Shown here: positions 49,255 through 57,626 of the stretch, in pieces
How the letters are laid out: the number at the start of each line of letters is the position of its first letter
How positions within the stretch are numbered: the stretch's first letter is position 1
NCBI GenBank assembly: GCA_903927605.1
Contig: CAIYNT010000286.1
Span: 3,003-67,002 of the forward strand
DNA length: 64,000 nt
Reading direction: 5' to 3'
DNA from: an uncultured Holophagaceae bacterium
GTDB taxonomy: Bacteria; Acidobacteriota; Holophagae; Holophagales; Holophagaceae
The notes under the pieces: generated by a model
What the model was told of the DNA's origin: nothing
Seen by the model: only the letters and a program-made list of their open reading frames with translations
Database searches by the model: none
Translations under genes and position numbers: made by a program

Positions 49255-50577
49255 ATGACCACCGAGACCCCAGGGGCTTTCCATCCAAGCACCCGCCTCT
49301 ACCGGTTCACGATCCTGCTGTTCATCAGCCTGCTGGTCTTCGGAAGCTACTTCGCCTACGACAGCATCGGGGCGCTGGAGACCACGCTGATGCGGGAACT
49401 GCATCTCGACCGGAGCACCATCGGGAACCTCTACACTGCCTACTCCGTGGCCGCCATCGCCATCGTCTTCTTCGGGGGCATGCTCTACGACAAGCTGGGC
49501 CCGCGCCGGGCCAGTCTCCTCTTCAGTGTCCTCATCTTCCTGGGTGCCGTGATGGTGGCTATGGCCAGGAGTAAGTGGATGCTCTTTGGTGGCCGCCTGA
49601 TTTTCGGGGCGGGATCCGAGTCCCTCATCGTAGTCCAGAGCGCCATCATCAGCCGTTGGTTCAAGGGCAAGGAGATGGCCATGGCCTTCGGCATCGCCCT
49701 CACCATCAGTCGAGTCGGCACCCTGTTCAGCTTCAACACGGAGGAACTCATCGCGAGCTACTCGGGCAGCTTCAGAACGGCTCTCTGGGCCGCAGCCCTC
49801 CTGTGCCTGTTCTCAGTGCTCTGCAACCTCATCTTCAACCTCATGGACCGGCACGGCGAGCGGGTTCTGGCGCTGCCCAAGCCCGAAGCCGGGGATATGA
49901 TCGTTTTCTCCGACATCAAGAAGTTCACCTCCTCCTATTGGTTCGTGGTGTTGCTTTGCGTGACCTTCTACAGCGCCATCTTCCCCTTCACCGCCCTCGC
50001 GACGGATATGTTCCACGACAAGTGGGGTCTGCCTCTGGTGAGCACCAGCTCCGGCAGCTTCCTGTCCCAGGTGTTCTTCAACTTCACTCACATGTTCAAC
50101 ACGGCGCCGGGCATCACCAGCATCGTGATCGCCGCCTCGATGATTTTCGCTCCCTTCGCTGGAGATCTGGTGGACCGCATCGGTCGGCGGGCATCACTCA
50201 TGGTGTTGGGCTCCCTCATCCTGATTCCGGCCCACCTGTTGATGGGAATCACCCACTGGAGCCCCATCCCCATGATGATCATGCTGGGCGCGGCCTTTGT
50301 GCTGGTACCCGCGGCCATGTGGCCCTCGGTGCCCCTGGTGGTGGACGAGAAGCGTGTGGGCACGGCCTTTGGCCTGATGACAGCCATCCAGAACATGGGT
50401 CTGGGTCTCTTTCCCTTCCTGAATGGGAAGCTGCGCGACCTGACGGGCACTTACACGGCCACCCAAGTCATGTTCGCGGGACTCGGCATTGCCGGGCTCA
50501 TCTTCGCCTTCCTGCTGCTCCGTTCCGACAGGCGTCTGGGTGGGGTGCTGGAGGCAGGGCACGCGAAGAAGTCCTGA
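49255..50577 (+). CDS. Major facilitator superfamily transporter
   Basis: 440 residues with twelve predicted membrane helices. The loop 2-3 motif GGMLYDKLGPRRASLL and its repeat in the second half, GDLVDRIGRRASLMVLG, are the classic MFS signatures. Substrate not inferable; the overall look is like the MFSD1 group. ATG 49255. The 190-base gap to the divergent RDD gene holds its promoter by position only. Downstream lies the barnase/barstar pair. Confidence 0.88.
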   Translation: MTTETPGAFHPSTRLYRFTILLFISLLVFGSYFAYDSIGALETTLMRELHLDRSTIGNLYTAYSVAAIAIVFFGGMLYDKLGPRRASLLFSVLIFLGAVMVAMARSKWMLFGGRLIFGAGSESLIVVQSAIISRWFKGKEMAMAFGIALTISRVGTLFSFNTEELIASYSGSFRTALWAAALLCLFSVLCNLIFNLMDRHGERVLALPKPEAGDMIVFSDIKKFTSSYWFVVLLCVTFYSAIFPFTALATDMFHDKWGLPLVSTSSGSFLSQVFFNFTHMFNTAPGITSIVIAASMIFAPFAGDLVDRIGRRASLMVLGSLILIPAHLLMGITHWSPIPMMIMLGAAFVLVPAAMWPSVPLVVDEKRVGTAFGLMTAIQNMGLGLFPFLNGKLRDLTGTYTATQVMFAGLGIAGLIFAFLLLRSDRRLGGVLEAGHAKKS

Positions 50578-50607
50578 GCCGCTACACTGCTCCAGGACGG
50601 AGGATGC

Positions 50608-51023
50608 ATGACCCGTTGGCAAAGGATCCTGGCGCCGCTGGCCGCAGGTTTGGTCTGCATCGTGACCCTTCTGCCCCTGGCTGCCTGTGGACCCGGACCA
50701 GGGGCGCCTCAGCCGGGCCCGTCCCAGGCACAAGTGGAGACCCCGCCTCAGGACCGATTCCCACCCATGCCCGGGAAACCCTCGCCTACATTCGCGAGCA
50801 CGGGTTCGCGCCACCGGGCTACGTGGGGGGGCGGATCTTCGGGAACTACGAAGGGCTGCTACCCCGCTACAACGCACGCCGGAAGCGCATTGAGTACCGA
50901 GAATGGGACGTCCGCCCCAAGGCGGAGGGCCGCAACCGTGGTGCGGAGCGCTTGGTCACGGGTAGCGACGGCAGGGCCTGGTACTCCGCCGACCATTACC
51001 GTAGCTTCCTAGAAGTGAAATGA
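50608..51023 (+). pseudogene. Barnase-type secreted ribonuclease with a frameshift
   Basis: ATG 50608, four bases after GGAGG, encodes a lipoprotein-like signal (MTRWQRILAPLAAGLVC, then LLPLAACGP) and a Pro-rich linker. Around 50757-50770 the coding signal moves by -1 to another frame. That frame holds a complete guanyl-specific ribonuclease domain: THARETLAYIREHGFAPPGYVGG, YREWDVRP with the general-base Glu, GAERLVTGSDGRAWY with the active-site Arg, and DHYRSF with the catalytic His. It ends at TGA 51021-51023. ATG 50604 would open the second frame directly, but without a signal peptide. A lost base in a C-rich stretch is likely. The last four bases overlap the barstar gene. Confidence 0.8.
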
Positions 51024-51451
51024 TGAAGCGCCCCTTCTCCTTCGGCCCGAGTGGGCCTCTGATGCGCCCGTGGCGGGGATCCGCAGGGGCCTTGGTGGAC
51101 GCCGCTTCCGGTCACCAGCCCCTGTGGTGGCTGCGCGGCTCCCGCATGCGGACCCGGCGGGGCCTGATGGACGAGTGGGCCGCTGCGGCCCAGTTCCCGC
51201 CCCACTTCGGCAGCACCTGGGACGCCCTGCGGGATGCGCTTTCTGATCTACCGGCAGGTGGGATCTTCCTCCTTCTGGAGGCGGACCAGCTGCTGCAGGA
51301 GGCCCCACCAGGTGATGGAGAAACCCTGCTCGCGGTCCTGCGGGCTGTCCGTGAGGACTTGGCCCCCAGGCCCTTCCTGGTGGTGCTCCAGGCGGAGCCG
51401 GATCGCTACGACACACTCGTCCAGGGCCTGCGTGCGTTGGGTGTAGATTAG
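51020..51451 (+). CDS. Barstar-family ribonuclease inhibitor
   Basis: 143 residues from ATG 51020, overlapping the ribonuclease stop (ATGA). The barstar fold is visible from about residue 38: WLRGSRMRTRRGLMDEWAAAAQFPPHFGSTWDALRDALSDL, which matches the family helix-1 to helix-2 region with the conserved Phe-Gly and Trp-Asp-Ala-Leu. The C-terminal half reads LVVLQAEPDRYDTLVQGL. The N-terminal extension of about 35 residues is not typical. It would protect the cell from the cognate ribonuclease in the cytoplasm. Confidence 0.88.
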   Translation: MMKRPFSFGPSGPLMRPWRGSAGALVDAASGHQPLWWLRGSRMRTRRGLMDEWAAAAQFPPHFGSTWDALRDALSDLPAGGIFLLLEADQLLQEAPPGDGETLLAVLRAVREDLAPRPFLVVLQAEPDRYDTLVQGLRALGVD

Positions 51452-51921
51452 CTGGCGGAGGCCTTCACCCGGTAGGCCGCCAGGGCGCGGAGGGCCTCGG
51501 CTTTCACTTTGGCCTGGAACCAGGGGGTCCAGCCCAACAGGACGCCGAACGGGCCAAAGGCCTGTCGGGCCCAACCCCAGAAGTTGAACTGGTCCCGATG
51601 GGTGCGGATTAGGCCGTCCTCGAGGGTGAAGGTCGCCTCGATGTGGTTGAGTACAGGCCGCCTGGTGCGGGTGAAGGTGTAGCGCGCCACCCATCGGGCC
51701 GTCACCTTGGATTCAGATTCGCGCAGCACCTGGTGGGTGATGGCGAGATCCGCGGATCGACCCAGGAGCATGGCCCACATGGCGCAGGTGGAATCGCGTT
51801 CCAGCGGGCCAAAGGCGGGATCCTCGAAGGTCGCCAACGGGTGGTAGCAGGCGGCCATGCCCGCGGCATCCCGTCGGGCGAAAGCCTCGTAGAACCGGTC
51901 CACCACGGCGACCTGGGACAT
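51448..51921 (-). CDS. Nuclear transport factor 2 family (SnoaL-like) protein
   Basis: 157 residues with the NTF2-like cone fold pattern: VVDRFYEAFARRDAAGMAACYHPLATFEDPAFGPLE at the N-terminus, then KVTARWVARYTFTRTRRPVLNHIEATFTLEDGLI, and HRDQFNFWGWARQAFG at the C-terminus. Such proteins may be enzymes or ligand binders, and the pocket residues do not point to a substrate. Its start overlaps the YceH-like stop by one base, so the two are coupled. Confidence 0.85.
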   Translation of the reverse strand: MSQVAVVDRFYEAFARRDAAGMAACYHPLATFEDPAFGPLERDSTCAMWAMLLGRSADLAITHQVLRESESKVTARWVARYTFTRTRRPVLNHIEATFTLEDGLIRTHRDQFNFWGWARQAFGPFGVLLGWTPWFQAKVKAEALRALAAYRVKASAS

Positions 51922-52550
51922 CAGAACTGGGCCTTAAAGGCCTCGAAGGCTTCACGCAGCCCCGCGAGTTCCTCGCGGAGTGAAGCAATTTCGGTCTCCA
52001 GCTGATCGAGACGTCCAGGATGAGAGAGTGTGGAAACCTGAGGGGCCGCAGCTGCCTCCACTGTTCCCGAAAGCAGGTGCGCCACCCGGGCTTCGCGGGC
52101 GCCCGGAGCCCGGGTGATCCGGACCACCAGGGGTGGCTCCGCTTCCATCAGCATGGCCAAGCAGGCCTCCAGCTCGGCGAGGTCGGGAAAGGCGTACATA
52201 CGCCGGGTGTTCGTCCGAAGTTCACCAGGCGTCTGCGGGCCCCGCAGAAGCAGTTCTGCGAGAAGCGCGGCTTCCTGCACAGAGAGATTCCAGGTGGGCT
52301 TGGCCGTGTGGGCCACCTTCAGCACGCGGCCCGGCCAGTGTTCCACAAGGCCACGTGAGAGGAGTGTTTCCACCGCCCCCTGGACCACCGGCTCCGTCAC
52401 CAACAGCACGGGGTCGCGGTTGCTGGACTGGTTGCAGGCGTTGACCAGCGTGTTCATGGAGAGGGGATAGACATCCGGGGTACTCAGCTGCTTTTCCAGC
52501 AGACATCCCAGGACACGGCACTCCAGCGGGTCAAGGTTGAAATCGGTCAT
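51921..52550 (-). CDS. YceH-like DUF480 protein
   Basis: 209 residues. Tandem winged-helix fold of the YceH/DUF480 family: LDPLECRVLGCLLEKQLSTPDVYPLSMNTLVNACNQSSNRDPV at the N-terminus is the hallmark; the second winged helix begins near SVQEAALLAELLLRGPQTPGELR. A C-terminal coiled coil (LETEIASLREELAGLREAFEAF) closes the protein. Probably DNA-interacting, function unproven. Precedes the NTF2-like gene in one transcript. Confidence 0.9.
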   Translation of the reverse strand: MTDFNLDPLECRVLGCLLEKQLSTPDVYPLSMNTLVNACNQSSNRDPVLLVTEPVVQGAVETLLSRGLVEHWPGRVLKVAHTAKPTWNLSVQEAALLAELLLRGPQTPGELRTNTRRMYAFPDLAELEACLAMLMEAEPPLVVRITRAPGAREARVAHLLSGTVEAAAAPQVSTLSHPGRLDQLETEIASLREELAGLREAFEAFKAQF

Positions 52551-52880
52551 GGGGCATTATCCACCTGTTGGCAGCCCCACTGGTTCCCGCTTCATCCAGA
52601 GGCAAGACGCCGAAGCCTTTCTGGATCAGCAGGCAACCAGACATGGATCCCATCAAACTATTGACGATAATCACATCATCAATGATGGCAATCCGTCCAT
52701 AGTGAGTCCCATCCAGATGCTTTTCTCCCCGGCTAATACCAAATATTCGCTGCCACAGCTATCCGATGCAGGGCGAAGTTCACCCTGCATCGGATAGCCA
52801 AATCAAACTGTGAGAACCGCTCCGGCCGTCGGCTGAGCCAAACCCAACCATCCATCTACACACCACAAAGGAGACACGAC
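52551..52880. promoter_or_regulatory. 330-base gap with a 16-bp perfect inverted repeat
   Basis: No convincing gene; the one open frame lacks a good start and has unlike codon use. GCTATCCGATGCAGGG (52758-52773) pairs perfectly with CCCTGCATCGGATAGC (52783-52798) around a nine-base loop. No T-run follows on either strand, so it is more like a regulatory or REP-like hairpin than a terminator. The middle (52640-52760) is AT-richer and may hold promoters for the divergent YceH and cupin genes. Confidence 0.55.
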
Positions 52881-53291
52881 ATGACAACCTGTGAACTGGA
52901 AACCCTGAAGGGTCTCATCGACTCCACGCCGAACGTGGCCGTCCTGCTCAATCTGCGCGACTACTACACGCACCGAGCCCTGCCCGAGAAGGGCGTGGAC
53001 AGCGAAGTGGCCTACGATTGCCCGCGCACGCAGATGATGATCCGGACGGCGGTGAAAGGCACCACTGTGGGCACCCACTTCCACACGGTCTGCGATGAGT
53101 ACGTGATCGTGGTGGGCGGCAAGGGTGAGATCCTTGTGAACGGCGAGTGGAAGCCCGTGAAGATGGGCGATGTGCATGTCTGCCCCCGAGGCATCGTGCA
53201 CGACACCCGGGCCCTGGAGGAGAATCTCCAGTACCTGTCGATCTTCACTCCGCACCTTCCCGCCGGCACGGACATCAATTGGCTTAAATAG
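52881..53291 (+). CDS. Small cupin-domain protein
   Basis: 136 residues from ATG 52881, after AAAGGAGACACGAC. The single cupin barrel has GTHFHTVCDEYVIVVGGKGEILVNGEWKPVKMGDVHVCPRGIVHDTR: the first His-x-His with Glu, and a last His, are the likely metal ligands. Substrate unknown. It lies 19 bases before a class V aminotransferase gene and is presumably its pathway partner. Confidence 0.85.
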   Translation: MTTCELETLKGLIDSTPNVAVLLNLRDYYTHRALPEKGVDSEVAYDCPRTQMMIRTAVKGTTVGTHFHTVCDEYVIVVGGKGEILVNGEWKPVKMGDVHVCPRGIVHDTRALEENLQYLSIFTPHLPAGTDINWLK

Positions 53292-53310
53292 ATTCTGAGG
53301 AGGACCCACC

Positions 53311-54462
53311 ATGACTGCACTGCTTCCCAATGTCGATCCCGATGGGCTGATGGAATTCTCCGTGGTCTACACCGACCGGGCCCTGAATCACATGTCCAAG
53401 CGTTTCCAGCAGGTGATGCGGGAGATGAACCGCATCCTCACGCAGGTCTACCACGCCCAGGCGGCCATCCTGGTGCCCGGCAGCGGCACCTTCGGCATGG
53501 AGGCCGTGGCCCGGCAGTTCGCCACGGGTAAGAAGGCCTTGGTGATCCGCGATGGCTTTTTCAGCTACCGCTGGTCCCAGATCTTCGACATGGGCGGGAT
53601 TCCTTCCTCCCACACGGTGCTCAAAGCGCGCCGCACCGGCATGGACCGCCAGTCGCCGTGGGTGCCCACACCCATCGCCGAGGTGGTGGCGGCCATCGCC
53701 GTAGAGAAGCCCGATGTGGTCATCGCCCCGCACGTGGAGACCGCGTCCGGCATCATCCTCCCCGACGACTACTTGCGGGCGGTGGGGAAGGCGACCCACG
53801 CGGCCGGCGGCCTGTTCGTGCTGGACTGCGTCGCCTCGGGCTGCATGTGGGTGGACATGGAGGCCATCGGCGTGGATGTGATCGTGACGGCCCCTCAGAA
53901 GGGCTGGAGCGGAAGCCCCTGCTGCGCCATGGTGATGCTCTCCGAGAAGGCCAGGGGCGTGATGGAAGGCACCACCAGCACCAGCTTCGCCTGCGACCTC
54001 AAGAAGTGGTCCCAGATCATGGACGCCTACCTGAATGGCGGCCACGCCTACCACGCCACCATGCCCACCGATTCCCTGGCCCGGGTGTGTGCGGTGATGC
54101 TGGAGATGGAGGCCTACGGCTTCGAGAAGCTGCGGGCCGAGCAGGCGGAACTGGGCGCCAAGGCCCGCGCCCTGCTCGAAAGCTGCGGCCTGCCCAGCGT
54201 GGCCGCCGAGGGCTTCAAGGCCCCGGGCGTGGTGGTGAGCTACACCACAGACGCGGATGTGCAGTCCGGCAAGAAATTTCTGGCCGCAGGCCTGCAGGTG
54301 GCCTCCGGAGTACCGTTGCTGTGTGACGAACCAGCGGATTTCATGACCTTCCGGATTGGCCTGTTCGGGCTGGACAAACTGCACAACGTGGACCGCACGG
54401 TGGCGTACCTTGCCACTGCCCTGACCGAGGTCGGCCTTCGAGAGGCGGCCCTGGCGCGATAA
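53311..54462 (+). CDS. Class V aminotransferase (serine/alanine-glyoxylate type)
   Basis: 383 residues from ATG 53311 with GAGGAGG at optimal spacing. PLP enzyme of the alanine-glyoxylate/serine-pyruvate group: LVPGSGTFGMEAV (about 52-64), the IAPHVETASGI stretch, the PLP lysine in VTAPQKGWSGSP, and YHATMPTD near residue 250. Downstream metabolism unknown; the pairing with the cupin suggests turnover of a small acid or amine. Followed by a strong terminator. Confidence 0.92.
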   Translation: MTALLPNVDPDGLMEFSVVYTDRALNHMSKRFQQVMREMNRILTQVYHAQAAILVPGSGTFGMEAVARQFATGKKALVIRDGFFSYRWSQIFDMGGIPSSHTVLKARRTGMDRQSPWVPTPIAEVVAAIAVEKPDVVIAPHVETASGIILPDDYLRAVGKATHAAGGLFVLDCVASGCMWVDMEAIGVDVIVTAPQKGWSGSPCCAMVMLSEKARGVMEGTTSTSFACDLKKWSQIMDAYLNGGHAYHATMPTDSLARVCAVMLEMEAYGFEKLRAEQAELGAKARALLESCGLPSVAAEGFKAPGVVVSYTTDADVQSGKKFLAAGLQVASGVPLLCDEPADFMTFRIGLFGLDKLHNVDRTVAYLATALTEVGLREAALAR

Positions 54463-54480
54463 CGAGGCGCACACGACGGA

Positions 54481-54513
54481 GAAGCGCCCGTCGGTGGCCG
54501 GGCGCTTCCTTTT
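54481..54513 (+). terminator. Rho-independent terminator after the aminotransferase
   Basis: GAAGCGCCCG (54481-54490) pairs with CGGGCGCTTC (54499-54508) around an eight-base loop and is followed by CTTTT. A second small hairpin (CTCCGC / GCGGAG, 54517-54531) just right of it borders the convergent thiG stop. Confidence 0.88.
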
Positions 54514-54533
54514 GAACTCCGCGAGGCGGAGGC

Positions 54534-55310
54534 CTATTTGCCAATAACTCCGGCCACCGGGCTGCTGGCGCTGGCGTACAACCGTTTCGTCATGCGGCCG
54601 CTTTCAAAGGCAAGGCGTCCCGCGATCACGGCATGATCCATGGCTTGGGCCATCCGGGTGGGTTCACCGGCCTCGGCCACGGCGGTGTTGAGCAGCACGC
54701 CATCGGCACCCAGTTCCATGGCCAGGGCGGCGTCGGAAGCCGTACCCACGCCTGCGTCCACGATCATGGGCAGATTGTAGGTCTCGACGACTTCCTTGAT
54801 GAGGAGCAGCGTCATGGGGTTCTGTACGCCCAGGCCCGAGCCGATGGCGCTGCCGAGGGGCATGACGGCGGCGCAGCCCACATCGCAGAGTTTCTTGGCG
54901 AGGATGGGATCGGCGTTCACATAGGGCAGCACAGTGAAGCCCTCCTTCACCAGGATCTTGGCGGCCTCCAGGGTCTCCTCGTTATCCGGGTTGAGGCTCA
55001 TCACATCACCGATGACTTCGAGCTTCACCCAATTCGTCTGCAGCGCCTCGCGGGCCAGCCGCGCCACACGCAGGGCCTCCTCGCGGGTGTAGCAGCCGGC
55101 GGTATTGGGCAGCAGGGCGATATCCTTGGGGATCCAGTTCAGGATGTTGTCCTCGCCCCTGGCCTCCAAGTCAAACCGGCGCACGGCCAATGTGATCATC
55201 TCCACCCGCGCTGCCCGGTAGCAGGCTTGCATGGTGGCGAAGTCCTTGTACTTGCCCGTGCCGAGAACAAGACGGTTGTTGAAAGTCCTGCCGGCGATGA
55301 CGAGGGACAT
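54534..55310 (-). CDS. thiG: Thiazole synthase
   Basis: Forms the thiazole phosphate of thiamine from DXP, dehydroglycine and ThiS thiocarboxylate. 258 residues from ATG 55310 ([21 protein letters not shown]). Schiff-base Lys in [38 protein letters not shown] near the C-terminal half. The only sulfur-carrier gene in the window is at 24.3 kb. No other thi genes are adjacent, so the thiamine genes are scattered. Convergent with the aminotransferase. Confidence 0.96.
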   Translation of the reverse strand: MSLVIAGRTFNNRLVLGTGKYKDFATMQACYRAARVEMITLAVRRFDLEARGEDNILNWIPKDIALLPNTAGCYTREEALRVARLAREALQTNWVKLEVIGDVMSLNPDNEETLEAAKILVKEGFTVLPYVNADPILAKKLCDVGCAAVMPLGSAIGSGLGVQNPMTLLLIKEVVETYNLPMIVDAGVGTASDAALAMELGADGVLLNTAVAEAGEPTRMAQAMDHAVIAGRLAFESGRMTKRLYASASSPVAGVIGK

Positions 55311-55347
55311 GGGGCGCTCCGGGAACCCAGTGTAGCTTGAGAGCGCC

Positions 55348-55848
55348 TCAGGCTCGCCGTGGAGGAGTGGCGGCACGCAGGCCAAGAAGATTCGGAAGGG
55401 CAGCGGCAATGCCCAGCAGTGCACCCCAGAAGTGGGCCTCAGGAAGGGTCTGCCAGTTGGGGTGGGAGGGCAGGAAGCCACACCCCAGAGCACCCTCCAC
55501 CGCGAGTTTGCAGGCCAAACCACCCAGCATGACCAGGCCCATGGTGAAGGATTTCCGCCGTGACACGAGACTCAGCCCCGCCCAGGCCCACAATACGCAG
55601 ACCAGGCCGGAAGCTCCGCGGTACTGTCCCTGCGCCAGATCTGGCAGGAGCAGGAGGCTCAACAAGGGCGCCGCGACGAGTGTGATGGCGAGGAGCTGCC
55701 GGCGATCCTTCGGGTGGGTGAGGATGGCTGGAACAGTCAGGGCGATGAAGTTGACCAGGGCGTGCTCCCAGCCGAAGTGAATCAGGTGACAGGTCCACAG
55801 GCGCCAGGGCTCGCGCAGGGCCTCAGCGGTCAAGGCGAGGAGACCCAT
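55348..55848 (-). CDS. Rhombosortase (rhomboid-family intramembrane protease)
   Basis: 166 residues with five to six hydrophobic helices. Rhomboid marks: [19 protein letters not shown] (about 19-37), the catalytic Ser in [12 protein letters not shown] near residue 80, and the catalytic His in [10 protein letters not shown] near 143. The compact size and the overlapping neighbour with a GlyGly-CTERM tail favour the rhombosortase group, which processes such tails. Its ATG shares one base with the lipoprotein stop, so the pair is coupled. Confidence 0.82.
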   Translation of the reverse strand: MGLLALTAEALREPWRLWTCHLIHFGWEHALVNFIALTVPAILTHPKDRRQLLAITLVAAPLLSLLLLPDLAQGQYRGASGLVCVLWAWAGLSLVSRRKSFTMGLVMLGGLACKLAVEGALGCGFLPSHPNWQTLPEAHFWGALLGIAAALPNLLGLRAATPPRRA

Positions 55849-56708
55849 CAGGTCCGCCGCTGTCGAAGGGCGGCGCCAAGAAGCAGGAGTGTGCCCAGAG
55901 TTTCGAACCAGCCGAAGCTCCCACCGAAGTTCCGGCCGCCGCTCTGATGAAGCGACACCCCTTGGCGGTCCATCACGTCTACATCCTTGCGCTCGCCGCT
56001 GGCCACCTCGGCCTTGAAGGCGGCCACCTCCGCGTCGAGGTTCTTGGCCAAATCCATCATGGCGGCCTGCAAGCCCTGCTGCGAGTGCTCGCGTAGCTGG
56101 ACTTCCCGGTGGGCCCAGGTGGAGCTGCCCTTGATCTGGCTCTGGCCTGGGGCGCGCAGCAGGAAGGTGTGGCTGGCCACATCGTAGACTGCGGCATCGA
56201 TAAGGGTGCGTGTGTCATTGGCGTCACCCGGTAGCACGTAGGCGCCCACGACCGAGAGGTAGGTGAAGCTGTACCACTTGGGGTCTGTGTATTGGATCTG
56301 GTCCACGCTGACGAGGGCCATCACGTCCACACCGTACATCCGCGCCACTTGGTCCATGTTCTCGAAACCACCGCCGGTGCGGAGATAGGTGCTGGGCACC
56401 AGCTTGATATCCGCGATCCAGGGCCGGTCCTTGAAACTCTGCTTTACCACATCCAGGAGCTGCTTCTCCTGCCCGGGGACCATGAGCCCCTGCACCCGCC
56501 AGGAGCTGGAGCCGCCGGGCACAAAGGCGATGCCGAGTTTCAGCGGCAGCTTCAGGCGTGCGCCCGCAGGATTGGGAGCCGGGGCGCTTTGCTGCTTGGG
56601 ATAGAGATAGTCCATCAGGCTACTGCGGCGGCTCGTAGTCTGCGGCGTGTTGCAACCCAGGAGCGCCAGCAGCGCGAGCACAAGGCTAGAAAAGACGGAG
56701 CGTGTCAT
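55848..56708 (-). CDS. Rhombotarget-type lipoprotein with GlyGly-CTERM tail
   Basis: 286 residues from ATG 56708. The N-terminal signal ends with the lipobox LALLGCN. The core (about 30-240) includes YGVDVMALVSVDQIQYTDP and RTLIDAAVYDVASHTFLLRAPG. The C-terminus has GGSFGWFETLGTLLLLGAALRQRR: a Gly-rich motif, one hydrophobic helix, then basic residues, which is the GlyGly-CTERM sorting pattern. It is the obvious substrate of the overlapping rhombosortase. Paralogue of the gene upstream. Confidence 0.85.
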   Translation of the reverse strand: MTRSVFSSLVLALLALLGCNTPQTTSRRSSLMDYLYPKQQSAPAPNPAGARLKLPLKLGIAFVPGGSSSWRVQGLMVPGQEKQLLDVVKQSFKDRPWIADIKLVPSTYLRTGGGFENMDQVARMYGVDVMALVSVDQIQYTDPKWYSFTYLSVVGAYVLPGDANDTRTLIDAAVYDVASHTFLLRAPGQSQIKGSSTWAHREVQLREHSQQGLQAAMMDLAKNLDAEVAAFKAEVASGERKDVDVMDRQGVSLHQSGGRNFGGSFGWFETLGTLLLLGAALRQRRT

Positions 56709-56730
56709 GGGTCTCCCAGAAGACAAAAGA

Positions 56731-57543
56731 TCAACGGCGGGCGGGATCGTAGGCGGCATTGCCCAGCAGGTTGCCATCCTTGTCCACCAGCTGCACATCT
56801 TTTCGGGCGCCCTTCAGTAGATCCTGCTTGAAGCCGGCGACACCTTGGTCGAGCGACGTGGACAGGTTGGCCATGGCGAGCCTGAGGCTTTCTCTGGATT
56901 GCTGGCGGAAGGCCTCCTCCCGGTTGGACCAAGTGGAGCCGCCCTTCACGGTGCCCACGGCTCCGGCCCGGAAGAGGAAGGTGCGGGAGGGCACGTGATA
57001 GACCGCCGCGTCCACCAAGGTGGTGGTGTCATTCTTGTCACCCTTCACCATGTAGGCCCCCACGAGGGTCCAGTAGGTCCAGGCGTACCAGCGTGGGCTG
57101 CTGAACTGGGCCTGATCCACAGAGACGAGTGCGACCACGTCTACGCCAAAGCTGCGGGCCACCTGGCTCAGGTCCTCGAAGCCCCCGCCCTTGGCCAGAT
57201 AAAGGGAGGGAATGATCTTGAAGCTCATGGCCCAGGGTTTCTGCCCGAACAGGTCTGCGACCTGCTGTTGCAAAGCCTGCTCCTCTCCGGCGCCCATGGG
57301 GTTGGCGGGAGCGGCCATGTTCATGGAGCCTGTGCGCTGGCCGGCGTCTGCTGGGACGAAGGCGATACCCAGGCGCAGGGGCAACTGGAGCCGCACGGGC
57401 CCGGCGGACAATTCCTCTGGCGGGGCTGCCTTGGCGCACAGATAGGAGGAAAGGCTGCTGCGGCGCTGCACAGTTTCGGGCGTGGCGCACCCAAACGCGA
57501 GAATCAGCAGGGCGGAAACGAGAGACAGAATCGGGGGTCGCAT
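56731..57543 (-). CDS. Lipoprotein paralogue without sorting tail
   Basis: 270 residues from ATG 57543. Signal peptide with lipobox LAFGCAT. The core matches its downstream neighbour along the whole length: RRSSLSSYL, LGIAFVPAD, FGVDVVALVSVDQAQFSSP, LVDAAVYHVPSRTFLFRAG and GSTWSNREEAFRQQSRESL. It ends at LGNAAYDPARR, with no GlyGly-CTERM helix. So the pair probably arose by duplication, and one copy lost or never had the tail. First gene of the cluster, divergent from TetR. Confidence 0.85.
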   Translation of the reverse strand: MRPPILSLVSALLILAFGCATPETVQRRSSLSSYLCAKAAPPEELSAGPVRLQLPLRLGIAFVPADAGQRTGSMNMAAPANPMGAGEEQALQQQVADLFGQKPWAMSFKIIPSLYLAKGGGFEDLSQVARSFGVDVVALVSVDQAQFSSPRWYAWTYWTLVGAYMVKGDKNDTTTLVDAAVYHVPSRTFLFRAGAVGTVKGGSTWSNREEAFRQQSRESLRLAMANLSTSLDQGVAGFKQDLLKGARKDVQLVDKDGNLLGNAAYDPARR

Positions 57544-57558
57544 GAAGCCTCCTGTTCA

Positions 57559-57590
57559 ATACGCATGCGTATGGATGCCATACGGTATGG
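57559..57590. promoter_or_regulatory. Palindromic operator candidate for the TetR regulator
   Basis: A perfect 14-base palindrome ATACGCATGCGTAT (57559-57572) is followed by CCATAC-G-GTATGG (57578-57590), partly repeated again as GGTATGG. It lies in the 83-base divergent gap between the lipoprotein and TetR genes, where a TetR-family regulator would typically bind to control both directions. Confidence 0.65.
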
Positions 57591-57626
57591 TATGGTAAGC
57601 TGATCTGGATCTTCGTCAAGGCCCCC

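Noticed and set aside
52339..52360. TGTTCCACAAGGCCACGTGA as a further parS site
   Set aside because: Only half of the palindrome matches; the second half is interrupted, so it was not counted.
52537..52797. 86-codon open frame in the yceH-cupin gap
   Set aside because: Weak start, unusual codon use, and its end lies within the perfect inverted repeat.
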